Shown in pieces: positions 23,111-34,436 of a stretch of DNA of 64,000 nt. The stretch spans positions 446,107 to 510,106 of the forward strand of contig VXAZ01006886.1 of NCBI GenBank assembly GCA_013399875.1, in the 5' to 3' direction. The notes beneath the pieces are model-generated. The model saw only the letters and a program-made list of their open reading frames with translations, was not told the origin of the DNA and did no database searches. How positions within the stretch are numbered: the first letter of the stretch is position 1; every line of letters begins with the position of its first letter. The DNA comes from Gymnorhina tibicen. Its lineage: Eukaryota > Chordata > Aves > Passeriformes > Artamidae. The position numbers and the translations under genes are program-made.

Positions 23111-26100
23111 GAACTGTGGCACTTGATTATGAATTGTTAGCTTGTTGAAGCTGACATCATTAAAATCTGCTTAGGTTTGGGGTTTTTTTGGTTGAACAAG
23201 CAATTGAGTTGCCAGGTTTATAACTGATTTAATTTTCTATGGGGCTCACATACTCAAAGTTCTGCAAATTGATGGAAGTTCAAAAAATATTAAAATACCA
23301 TTGTTAATTATATTTGCTGGCCCTTTCCAAGGCTTCAGCTCCACCAATTAATTAGTTTGGGGAGGATTTGTCCCTCTCATGACAAGTCATGACAAAGATT
23401 GTTTCTATCATGCGCTTGACAATCGTGTCCTGACAGGCAAATGGACCATACTCACTTTCTGAGGAGGTAAGAAGTGCTAAGAAATATATCTTCAAATGAA
23501 GTCTGGAAAGCAATAAAGAATATCATTATAGCATATATGAAATATATATCATTATAGAATAAATATTTAATAATTTTCAAATGTGGTGGTGCAACAAGTC
23601 CCAAAATGAAGTTTCCCTAGTACATATTATAAAAATGAATTAAGAATAGTGTGATAAATTCCAGCAATGACAAAATGTGAGGGGAGAAGACAACATCAAA
23701 CAGCACCATCTGCTGTTCCTGCTTGGACTGCGAGGACCGCAGTAAGGTGGGGAACGTCTGCTCCAAAAGGAACATTCTCACAAAGTGGTATTTCATATGC
23801 TGCTGGAAGTCTATGAAAACTCTTTTAGCAGTCCTACTGACTTGTGCAGAAATGTGGGCATGTCACGATTTTGATTTTTGTAGTTTTGATAAAACTGTGC
23901 TTCAATAAAGCTGGAAAGTTTTGATTATATCTGCTCATATATGACAGTCAGAAATTTGGTCATGGGGAAGATCAATATTTCCCTTCAGATAAATGTATTT
24001 GGGTTAATATAGACTTATTTACATATTTTTAAAGCCTGCTTAAATTAATACTTGCTTTAGCCCATAAGATAAAGCATTAACACATATAAAAGAAAACATT
24101 AATACATACAATAAAATATACATCAGTGCATACAATAATTAATACATACAATAAAACTTGGTTACAGTCTTCTTGCGGTAGTTTACACAGCCTGAAACAA
24201 ATGGTCTGCACTGGGGCTTATTGCCTATAGTTTTGGTATTATCCAGTGTTTTAAACCATTGTAAATACATCCAAGTAAACAGGAAGGGGTTAACAAGAAG
24301 TCTGTGGGAGAAGGGATTCCTTCAGCCCCCAGTAACAGCAGTTCGTACACCCCAGAGGGAGTAGAAATAAAAATGGGATATTATGTGGCACATGAGAATA
24401 GAAAAAATTGGCCACAAGAGCGGATAACTAAAAGAAAGAAGTTGTGTAAACTCCACTGTTATTCATTCTTGCAGTGAGTAGAGGATAAAGACATGTAATG
24501 AAACAATAGCAATCTAGAAGTCAGGTTCCCAGCACTGAAAGAAAAGACTCGTGCCTTGACCTCCTTTCTGGGCTGAGGGATTACAGCGAACTTCCCTGGG
24601 AGCAGAGTGTAGGAGTGAGGCAGGGTTAGGGCCAGTGGATGCTGGTGCAGCCTGCATGAGTGCTGCACTTGGCTCAGAAATGGGTTGGAGCTGGAAGCCA
24701 AGTGTGGATTTGAGATGGGAGGTTTTGCAAACACAGGGGCATTTGGCAGAGGAGGGCTGGGGCAGGGCTGCAGGCGATGTGTAAACAGGCACTTAAGCGG
24801 TTCAGCCATGTGTGCACAATTCCTGGAGCAGAAACTGGGCTGCTGTTACAGTGCTCCCACTGTGCAGACGAGAGCTGCTCAAGGGCAAGGTGTTGCCACT
24901 GGCACTGCATCCTGCTTATGTCAGAAGAACAGTGTGGAAGCTGCCTATAGCAAAGGCAAAGCTTGTTCGTATCTGTCTGCAAAAACTCTGCACACATACC
25001 CTCAGTCTGGCTTACTAGAGAGAGAGGCTTGCTGGGAAGTGCAAAACTCTTCCAGACTGGTTAGATGATGGGATCTGCTTTTGATTGGGTTCCTCTTCAA
25101 ACAGCACGTTTATTCCAGATACTTATTTTATGGATGAGATGATAGAGTATCTTGTTTTTGAAGACTGCACAAATGCATTTAATTGCTTTAAGATGTATTT
25201 ACCACTACAGCGTAGTGATTTTCAGAGCAGACACATAGCTCAGGAAAATCCTTCAGTATATAATAATACTTCAGTGAAACTAGACTATGTTTTAATAAGG
25301 CCATACAGCTGTTCAAACAGCTCTGTTATCATCATCACTATCCTGTGATGTTCTGGGTTCTCCTACGGCTTAATGATGATGTAACATTATCAGAAGCATT
25401 GAACTGACAGAGAGGGTGAAGGGAAGGGGTAATTTGTGCCCTCTCCATCTGCAGCTTGTTGCTGTGGTTATCACCTCAATTTGGTTCTAAATGAACACCT
25501 TTGATTAGGGAGACCCGTTGATGGTGATTACTATTGTTTTCAATACTGCTGCTGTGAAATTCAAAACAGAGCTTAAAGGAAAACCTTGGTGGCTTTATCA
25601 TTTTATCCATAAGTGTGATAAAGAATTAACATATGATAGTAACAACAAATAACAAATTTCTGATTTAGTGGTGAGAAAGTATTTAAAAAATACATTTTGT
25701 TCAGAATATATGGAACAGATTAATTGAAATATTTTAACTATTCATTTTTTTCAATCAAACGTGGGAGAAAACAAAAATGGTTTAATTCAATCATTAGCTC
25801 CTATTAATCTAGCTGGATGGGAAATGAAGTGTTGATTTTTGTCTTAAATGTAATATTTTGTTTGACCCTGAAAAATATTTTGCTGAGAGTGAGGAGTGAG
25901 AGGGTTCATTTTAATCCAAACTGCCAATGTTCCATCTTTACATTATCTTCTTTTATTTTCTTAAAATCTAATATTTGCACAGCTCTAATTATGAGCTCTG
26001 ACATAAGACCAGATTCTGTACATTGCTTTTCAGGAGGGATGAGTAGCTTGATTAAGAGGACTTTGTCTCTATGAACAATCTGGCCCTGAAACTTGAAGTT

Positions 26101-26895
26101 CACACATAATTTCCAGTAATGTGCTGCTAGAATAATTATGGACTCTCTTAAGTGTGTGCAGGGGGGGAAGAGCAGTAAACAAGTACCTAGCACGTACTTT
26201 TAAGAGCAGGTGGCTTAATCTTCTCTGAAAAAAAGCAATAATTTCAGCATATTCTGGTGATTACAGATAATAGTTATTCAGGTAATATTAGCTTTCTCAG
26301 GTGTGGCATCTTGTTCTAGGTGTTGTAACCTGTCGTTTACTCCTTCAGTGTGTTCAAATTTACTTAGTAATTGCTTTGCTGAAAAACAGATTATATATTA
26401 TTTAGCTGTCAGTTGTGCTGGAAAAGTGCCAAATAACTCTTAAACAACCAGATATTAGCCAATAAACACTAGTGAGAACAACTCATGCATGAAACAAGGA
26501 CCCAACTTGTTTCCTTGTTGGATGGTTAATACAGGAGAGAAGTTCTGACTCAGGTCTTTCTGCCTTTGCCTCATTGTCTAAGTAAGTCTTCTGATGGGCT
26601 TGGAAATATTTAACTCTGAAACAACAGACAGACATACCTAGGCTGTCACAAAAAGACCCTCAAACTATTTTGATGCAAGGAAAACTCCAAACAGCCCTCA
26701 GTTCAGCAAGGTGCTGTTAGATTAGGTGCTCCTGCAGTAGAATTTCAGTGTGGCTTGTTACATGTTCATAAAATTGGTTGGAAACAGCTAATGGTCAGTG
26801 TTAGAACGTGAGTCAGACCAGAAACCCTGCTCAAGCTTTCCTTAGAGCAAAATAAGGGAACTGTCTGACCCCATCCTAACAAACAGCTTCCTCAC
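23111..26895. other. Unassigned DNA, possible regulatory blocks
   Basis: No gene recognised. 23200-23470 and 25430-25570 look like conserved non-coding DNA, with homeodomain-type taattaat cores, Sox-type attgtt sites and a cctttgat TCF-type site. A 30-nt exon-like interval sits at 23437-23466 (acceptor gacag, donor gtaaga). Frames at 24459-25068 overlap on both strands without motif. Confidence 0.45.
24075..24156. repeat. Degenerate AT-rich tandem repeat, ~40-bp period
   Basis: attaatacatacaataaaa occurs exactly at 24098-24116 and again at 24138-24156, a 40-base period. A diverged copy begins near 24075 (cattaacacatataaaa), and an intermediate gcatacaata lies at 24128-24137. This is a small minisatellite-like array; copy number may vary between individuals. 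Confidence 0.75.
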
Positions 26896-26980
26896 CTCAT
26901 ATTTCTGTATTTGTCCAGCAAAGACAACTTTTCTGGGGATAGTGGCCAAAACCACTAGCAAGACTGCATATGTGCTCACA
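26896..26980 (-). other. Candidate 85-nt exon, minus strand
   Basis: Read on the minus strand, a strong pyrimidine tract ends cttttttctctaag, then 85 nt follow, then the donor GAG|gtgagg. One frame is fully open for 28 codons, beginning VSTYAVLLVVLATI, which is hydrophobic enough to be part of a membrane segment, and continuing with a basic stretch (PRK). A second frame hits TGA two codons before the donor. No family is recognised. With both splice signals good and an open frame, this is among the best exon candidates, but still within chance expectation for 64 kb. Confidence 0.2.
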
Positions 26981-29900
26981 CTTAGAGAAAAAAGTTCTCA
27001 ACCCAAATTTATTTCAAGCTACTGAGGTTTAAATTTGGCTTAGCAGGAAATCTGGCATATCAGAGGTGTCAGTGTGTTTCCCTGATGAATAAATACCCAG
27101 GATTTGGAGTATCTGTGTTATGTATCAGCTCTTTGGGGTAGGGAAATTCTATCAATGCTGTGATACTTCTGGACAACAGAGGCAAGACTTCAAACCCACA
27201 AAGGAAATAAGTGGCAAGGTAAACACTGGGAATAGGTGTCCAGTCTTAAAGCTTTATCCTGAGACTTCTGAAAACCTTCAGGGGCCTTGGTTGCACACTT
27301 CAAAAGCTCTCATGTAAGGATGAGGCTATTTTGGGTGAAACAACTGAGCATCTGTACTATCAGGCTGTCCCTTTTCCTGCTGCCCTGAAGTATTCCTCCC
27401 TGGAAGCCAGCTGGCAGCAAGGAGCCCATGGCAGGACGGCTGTTTGGTCGAGTAGGTCCCTGCAGCCTGTTGTGAGGTTCACGTTGCAGCAGCTTGAGGT
27501 CAGTGAGCTGAAAGCAGGAGTGGAAACTATTTGAAGGGTGTGCTTCCCACCCTTCCCTCCTGCTCTGCTCTGCCTGAAGCAAGTTGTTTGATTCCATATA
27601 TATTATTTTCCCTGTTGGAAAATGACTCCCACTCAAAACAGGATTAGGGAGCTTGGCAAAAGGAGGGTGAATTTAATTATAGGACAAACCAGCATTCCCT
27701 CCCCCAGGAGTCTTGGCTTCAGTTGTCACTTCTGGTGCTTATTCTCTATAAATGGTGTCTGCTTGGCCTGTGTTCCTTTTCATCTGATAAGATGACATCT
27801 TTTTTACTCCTGTGTTGTTGCCCTGCTGTACAGATCTCAGATACTGACGGATTAACATAGGCTGTCAGCAGAACAGTGACTGATGCTTTTAACTGCACTG
27901 AGATTAAGGCATTAGGCTGAGATCTCATCTGAGTTTAGATGCTATGAAGCACTAAAGTATGGGGGAAGTCTCTCCAGGCTTTCCCCATCTGATGAGCAAG
28001 GCAAGATCTCCATTCAGGCATAAGGAGGACTGAATAACTTTCTGCACGTAAGCATTTTTCTGTCTCCTGAAAGAACCTACAGTTACAAAAATCCTAAAGG
28101 CTAACTGAAACAGGATGTTTCTGGATGTTATACAGAAATATTTAACATTTTGGCCTTGATCCTGTAACAGTTTTATGTGTTCTTAGCATTGTGCACAGCA
28201 AAGTAAGCAAAGAGTTTGTACTAGAATGCATTGTTCTGTGATGATTATGATAATCTTACATTAAGTCACAAAGAAAAAAGCACCACAGGATACAGGGCAT
28301 GCTTGTAGCTGACAGGGTTCTTCCTTGCCTTCAGGTAGCCTGGGTTGAAAGCTGCGTTGTCTTGGCTTTTCTGTTTGGAAATAGAAGAGACCTGAGGAAT
28401 ACTTTTCACACTGTCTCTGCAAAGAAGTTGTCTTCATTAAGCACATATGGTCTTGCCAGATTTCACAGCTTGATAGATCTTACCATTATCACCAGCCCTC
28501 AGTAAAGCATTTCTTGATGTGCATCTACTACTGAAGATAGTCAGTTAACAGTTCTCTACCTGTGTTACAAAGCAGGAAAGCAACACCAAATTAGAAAAAG
28601 GGGAGCATGGGCAATGAATGACATATAAAGGGGTGAAAGAAGGTAAAGAAAAAAATCAGAACAGGAATTTAAACATTGCCTGATGGATCTTGAATGGTTT
28701 TCCATTTCAGTGTACTGTCAACAAAAGATCATGATCTTACCCATCAGTTGCTATTTGGCCTGTAATATTTTTGGTGCAAACCCCACCTGTTTAAGAAAGA
28801 TCAGTCCCTGTGCAGGTTGTAGAACTGAACCGACCTGTACCTTATAGTCCTGGATATGAACAGATATCAGAGGGAACAGATATCAGCTCTGGAGAAGAGC
28901 TTTAAGCCTGAGACACACCTGACATGGTTCTTCTGTGTTTCTTTGGGCTGGTCTAGGGCTGCTTGAACTAATGAAGGACTCCTTGTGAATACAGTAGAAT
29001 TTAGCAAAGTTGTCTCTGGCAGCTGGCTGCGAAGCAACATTTCTATCTACTGGTTTCATCCTGAATGAAAGCAAAAGGAATTTTAACCAAAAGAAGTAAT
29101 CAGACTTTGTTTCATCCTTATCAGAATATTTGATAAGGTTGCTATGGTTATTTCTTCTAACACAAATTTAAAAAGTGACGTGGTTGAATCTTGTAAGTGT
29201 GAAAAGACATTTCTTGTGCGATATTTTAATTTAATCAAATCTGCATTTTTCCTTGGAGAAGCTATTGTGTATGGTCTTTTTTGGTCATTGTAAGCTGAGA
29301 TATTTCAAAATGCTGTTGTAATTTAAGAAAATAAGACTTTGGATTAGTGGTGCTCTGGTTTGGAGTTTCTGCTATCCAGCACCAAATGTGCTGAGCAGGA
29401 AAAGAAAGAAAATGACAAAAGTAACTTTGTGGGTTCTTTTGTTTGCATTAAAAAACCCAAACCAAACAACTCCAGAATGCTTTAACAACAAGCAACTATT
29501 TTTTGCTATCTTCATTTGCCACAAGAGGACTTTCAGTCCTTACAGGGTAATTTCCTATCAGCTTTGTTGGGGGCTTTGTGTTTTACAATTGAAGAATTAA
29601 TTTAAAGTTTTTATTTGAATTTGAAACTTGACTAATCTGAGAGTGTTTAACGTTCCTCTTTCAATGAGTGAATACTTGAGACAAAACTTATTTTCTTAAA
29701 CCTCATTGTATTTCTTTCTTCCTTGTACCCCATTTTTATCTTCTGTTTCCATATTTCAAACCAAATAGCCACAGTTCTTCATATCTACATTGTAGTAAAT
29801 ATTTCCTCACATATAGTAATTACTGTAGAACTAAAATTATGCAAATTAGAAGGAAGGAAATGTCTACTATTTCTTTGTTTGGTGGAGCATTAAAAATGTG

Positions 29901-30206
29901 GACGAGTTGAATTTCATTAGTTTTGTTACCAGGAAGGTACTGGGAACTCTGAATTAAAGAATGCTGCTCACTGGGACATGCAGTGTATTTTCTTACTTTT
30001 AGGTATTTGAGGCAAGAAAAGGATGAATCCTTAAATATTACCCATATTACTGCCTCATTAATACCGAAGGGATCAAAGGTCGTGTGATACAAGCAGGGTT
30101 ATAAGCTGTTTAGAATACTTTGGTTCTAGGCTTCCCCCAGGCTTCATCCATCACTACATATTTCATTGCTTGTCTTTCATTTTCCTATACTTCTTTTATC
30201 TCATAA
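26981..30206. other. Unassigned non-coding DNA
   Basis: No gene or repeat family recognised. Contains a short direct repeat, gaacagatatcag, at 28858-28870 and 28874-28886. Frames at 27310-27636 overlap on both strands with no protein character. 29600-29830 is AT-rich. Confidence 0.55.
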
Positions 30207-30233
30207 TTTTTTATTTATTTATTTATTTTTTTT
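30207..30233. repeat. (TTTA)n simple repeat
   Basis: Three to four TTTA units flanked by T runs. It is an interrupted tetranucleotide microsatellite and length is probably polymorphic. No other role is suggested. Confidence 0.85.
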
Positions 30234-30374
30234 CATCTTCATATGCGCTGTGCTTAACACGTAGTGAGGGGTTCCTCTCTTGGTTGGCCATGGGTAGGGA
30301 CCTCGCTGGTCCTGGTTCTGGTTGCTCCCTTTCCTTCCATCTGGTGTTCCCCTGGGGTGAGATTGGTTCAGCAG

Positions 30375-30444
30375 GAATTGTCTTCTGGGGAAGAAAGGAA
30401 CTGGACGACAAAATACAGAAATTTGGTGTGTTTATTTCCAAGAG
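30375..30444 (+). other. Candidate 70-nt exon open in three frames
   Basis: An acceptor ggttcagcag (two usable AGs, at 30371 and 30374) leads to 70 nt and the strong donor AAGAG|gtaagc at 30445. All three forward frames are open across the interval; one reads GRKELDDKIQKFGVFISKR, which is the most protein-like. The acceptor's pyrimidine tract lies rather far upstream (30320-30350). No family is recognised. Confidence 0.15.
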
Positions 30445-33117
30445 GTAAGCTCCTAAATACATTTCTCATTTGAACTGAGCTGTTATTGGCCAACAAGGTC
30501 ATCAGACACAGTCTGTAATGAATACTCAGTTATTTATTACATATCTTTGCAAATGGGCAAAATCTGGCCTTGCTGTGTGACTTAGGGGCTCATGATGCAG
30601 GGGTGCCCATGTGGGTAAAAAGTCTTGCTTAAATACAGATTAAGTTAACCTGAAATGTGTCATAGGAAGCTTGTGGAGAAGGCCAATCCAACAATTTATT
30701 TCTATCAAACAATTAAGGATTTGTAGGGCAGCTGAATGCAGGTTCCCCCAAGGCTCCACAGAGGCACTCAGCAAAAATACACTGCCCTGGACTGAAAACT
30801 GCAATTCAGAACAAGGGAACAAATAGAAATAACAATGTGATGTGAGGGCAGACGTCCAAGGAATTACTGTTGCTCTCTAACCCCAAAGAGAGTAATTGCC
30901 CTACTAAGTCCATATCTGATAACCCCTACTTTGAACAAAAGTGATAGACACCAGTGGTTTGGCTATTGAAAATATTTGCTTCTGTCTTTGCTGCTGCCTG
31001 AATGTAAGTTATCTTACAGTCATGGTGATGAATTGTGAACCGTGATCGTGATTTAAAAGTCAGTAAGCATTCTTATCAACACTGGGACTTCCTTTAAGTG
31101 CCAAAGTGTAAGGCATTGTAGAAAGTACAGCTTTGAATATATATGTATAGCTGTAGTGTACATTTATACACCTTAGTTCAGTGGGATCTCATATCAGATA
31201 TGTAAAAATATCATTACCTGGGGATAGACCATCTCTGTTACAATAAGTGAGGGAGATATTTTTCTCTTCCGTGCCTTTTAAAGCGTGTCTTGAACTGAAA
31301 TGATATTTACTAAAGTTATTCTAAATGCAACGAAGCTGCCAGCAGATTTTTAGCAGCAGAACTGGTGGTGTTTCACTCTGGTGACTCAGGGCTCCAGTGG
31401 ATGAGCTGAAAGCCACGCTGCATTGCTCAGGGGACAGGTTTTGTGTCACAGACTGCTGTTATGAGCAGCACTAATGGGTATCCTTTTCTGCCAGCCCTGC
31501 AGAAGTACAATACAACACTGTCCCTCCAGTCCTACAAAAGGCCTTGTCAGAGACGTGCCCAAGCAGAGGGGGTGGCTATAGAGGAAACCTTAGGGATCTG
31601 CCAGCGCTGATGCATAGATAACCTGCAGGTAGGAAAGGACTTTTATATTCCAGTGCTGCTAGTTCAGTGCAAAGCCTAAGCTCGGGGGGCTTAATGCAGA
31701 CGGTACTGAGAAGAGTTAGCACTAAAGACACTTTGGTCTAATTCTCAGTGTTGCTATAAATTCATTATATTCTTTAACCCTTTTAAATTGAGGTTGCAGG
31801 CTGTAAACAGACAGGAACATTTCCTTACCGATTTCAATTTCCCTTTAGAGCCATATCTGGTTGTTTTCAATTTTTTTTAGTGCAGCAGTAATATAAATAA
31901 CCCAGATGAGAAAATAAAGTCTGCAATAAAAACATGTGACTATCCGGAGGCTGGGTGCAAACTATCAACAGCTGGTACCCATAAAAAATGCCATGATTAT
32001 GCTATCTAGAAGACTTATGGTTCAGTCTGGTATGATAAGACATCTGAATTTTTTCTCTGTGGAGAGCACTGAATTCTTAGAATAAGGGTCAATTTTCTTC
32101 CAGAAAGCAGAGGGAAAAGCACTGTGCAGTTCTTAAGACGCTGGAGAAAGGCTGCTCTCTAGTGTTCAGTGATGGGGTGATTCAGGCAAATGCTGGAGTC
32201 AAGCGTTCTTCACATTCTGGAGTCAAGCGTGCAGCAGGCAGGCAGCGCTCAGGTTTGAGTCAGGCTTGTTTGACTTGCGGAGGCAGTAACAATTTGACGA
32301 AGAACAGTCAAAGGATATATTTGATGAGAATCTGAGACACTTCGCTATTTCTTCTTAATTTTTTTTGCCGTATAGTTGATGGTAATCCATCTCTGAATGA
32401 TTAGCAAAAGTCAAATCCTCCTGCCAGTCTCAACTGGTTGCTGGAATGTGACTGGCAGGTGTGGGCCATGCCAAGATTTTATTTTATACTTTAAATAGGA
32501 GCAAGCAAAAAGAAAAGAAAGAATATCACATCATCCATGGAAATGTTGACAGGGATTATAAATTGTGTGTGAGCAACTGTTTGCATCAAGGCAGAGAGGC
32601 AGAGCTCCAGGGCAATCAGAAGTCAAGCAATTCTAGCAGAAGGAAACCTGTCATATTCAAAGACCTAAGTAAATTTTCACTTACTTTCTGCATTGCCCTC
32701 TGCAGGACATGGTTCAGCTTGGTCCAAGCATTTTGCTGTTTGCTGTTGTGTTGATGGCTATAAATTGATATGAATAAACAAGTTAAGGATAAAAATGAGA
32801 AATATTTATTAAATAATAGCCTATAACTGGCACACAGGTCTTGGATCACTCATTCCCTTCCCTGCTGTGGGACCAGAGGGCATTTAGAGACTCTAACAGA
32901 AATTAAGCTGAGTTTAGTGGAGAGATAAATTGTGCACAAGGGTGCATTTGCCTTGTCCTCCATTCCAGTGCATCAGTCTGCTTCTCCCATGCCTTCTCAT
33001 TACTAGTGAATTACCATGCATTAACTAATCTGGTGATGTTCCATGTCATACTCGGTGATGCTCCATAATACCTACTGGATAAACGGAGGTAATTGCTGGG
33101 GCTTCTGCATCCGAATA
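30445..33117. other. Unassigned non-coding DNA
   Basis: No gene recognised. A pair of 16-base near-identical direct repeats (ctggagtcaagcgt core) at 32191-32206 and 32215-32230 has a 24-base period. The 97-codon frame at 32461-32754 is Lys/Ser-rich and lacks motifs. Confidence 0.55.
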
Positions 33118-33460
33118 CAGATACACAGAATTGTAGGAAGTGTGAGTGGTAGTGGCAACCCATCCCTGCCTTATATTGCCTAAACTGTAATTAAAAACCT
33201 CTAAGGACTGAAACATCACAATCTCTTGTCTCTTAGTGATCTATTAATTATCCCCACCACTGTAAAGCTTCTCCTAATGGCTAACTGAAGTCATCTTTGC
33301 TACACATTAAGCCTATTACTGCCTGCAGACGTAAAGATGGGTTTGTTCTTTCCCTTTTACCAGCAGTCTTTGCAGCAACATATCAAAGAATATCTGAGAC
33401 CTTGTCCCATGTGTGAGTGGGTTTTATCAAGCCAAACAGCCAGGATGAACATTATGCTGA
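33118..33460 (-). mobile_element. Old CR1-like LINE fragment (minus)
   Basis: The plus strand reads as the reverse complement of the 3' region of an old CR1 lineage. Ordered landmarks are aattgtagg, then aacctctaaggactgaaac, 'tctattaattatccccaccactgtaaagcttctcctaatg', then 'acattaagcctattactgcctg', then 'tatcaaagaatatctgagaccttgtccc'. These follow the family order (stem of the 3' UTR, 'taaagaagttcttcctaatg', 'taagcccattgcttcttg', 'tttgaagactgttatcatgtccc') with clear divergence. The LINE is therefore on the minus strand and truncated at its 5' side. A library alignment would fix the subfamily. Confidence 0.6.
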
Positions 33461-34357
33461 TCAAGTCAGACAGCCAGGTCTGTTTACCTCACTAGTGTCC
33501 TACTTATGCAATTAGGGTAGTGTTTAAAACTTTCCTTATAGAGAAAATTTTGCATGGTTTTAATGGAAAAGACACAGCCTTTGTAACTGGTTGTGTTTGT
33601 TCCCCCCCCCCCAACTGTTTTTCTTCTTTGTTTTTGTCTTAATTTTATTTTTTTAGTAATACATTCCAAAATGTGTATGCATTTTACCAAAATGGTAAAA
33701 GAAGTGGCTTTGAAAATGATCACTGGAACTCTGTACCTAGTGCCAAATCCAGCACTTGAAAAGCTGTGCTTATTGAAAGGATGTCAGCTGAAGGGGTAAT
33801 GCTCTTCTGTCTGGGATGTTAGCGTGTAAGGTCAGGCAAATTACAGAGATTGGAGGTCTGAGGTGAAACTGTAAATATGTGTGTGATTATGTCTGTAGAG
33901 GGGAATATAAGAGTGGGCTAATGTTTAGGACAAGCCAAGAAAACCTGCAAATTGGTCTAGACACAGATATGTTTGCTTTCAGCTCATTTGTTGTCTGGAA
34001 CAGATTAAAACCAGCAAATCTCTCCTTTTGAGAAAACAGAGCTGGTCAAACTGCAGCTTGGTTCAAGGGAAGCAAAGGATTCACGTGGAACTAGTGTATT
34101 CCTGGCTCACAGCCACACAGAGAATTGAGGAATCACTTTCTGATCATTTCAGTTGTTGCCCTGCAGGCTCTGATGGCATCAAGATGTATGTAATTCAAAA
34201 ACCTCAGTATCTTTGAGAGAAGAATTTGTAGGGAAAAGCTGTTTCTCACTGCTTTCCTCCCTGCTCAGTGGCGATGCATGTCCCTGGGAGTCAGCCAGGT
34301 GCAAAATCCCAGTCTGCGGAGCTATGTAGGGAGGGAGTTCCTGCTGTTGCCTGACAG
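33461..34357. other. Unassigned DNA with a C11 run
   Basis: A C11 homopolymer lies at 33602-33612. The start of the segment has an imperfect duplicate of a caagccaaacagccagg-like unit (about 33428-33476), which may belong to the adjoining LINE fragment. No gene recognised. Confidence 0.5.
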
Positions 34358-34436
34358 CTGGAAAAGCAGAAGGCAGCAGAGGTTGCTAAGGCTGGCCCTC
34401 CTACTGGGGGGAGCCTGAGGAGTTTGGACTTGTCGG
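34358..34436 (+). other. Candidate 79-nt coding-like exon
   Basis: The acceptor cctgctgttgcctgacag (34340-34357) is followed by 79 nt and the strong donor CGG|gtaagtaa at 34437. Frame 1 is open for 26 codons, starting LEKQKAAEVAKAG and continuing through a GG-S-L-R-S-L-D-L-S segment, a composition that looks like a helical, charged protein tail. The same frame has a TGA just inside the intron, so the open stretch begins near the acceptor as expected for a real exon. No family is recognised. Confidence 0.2.
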
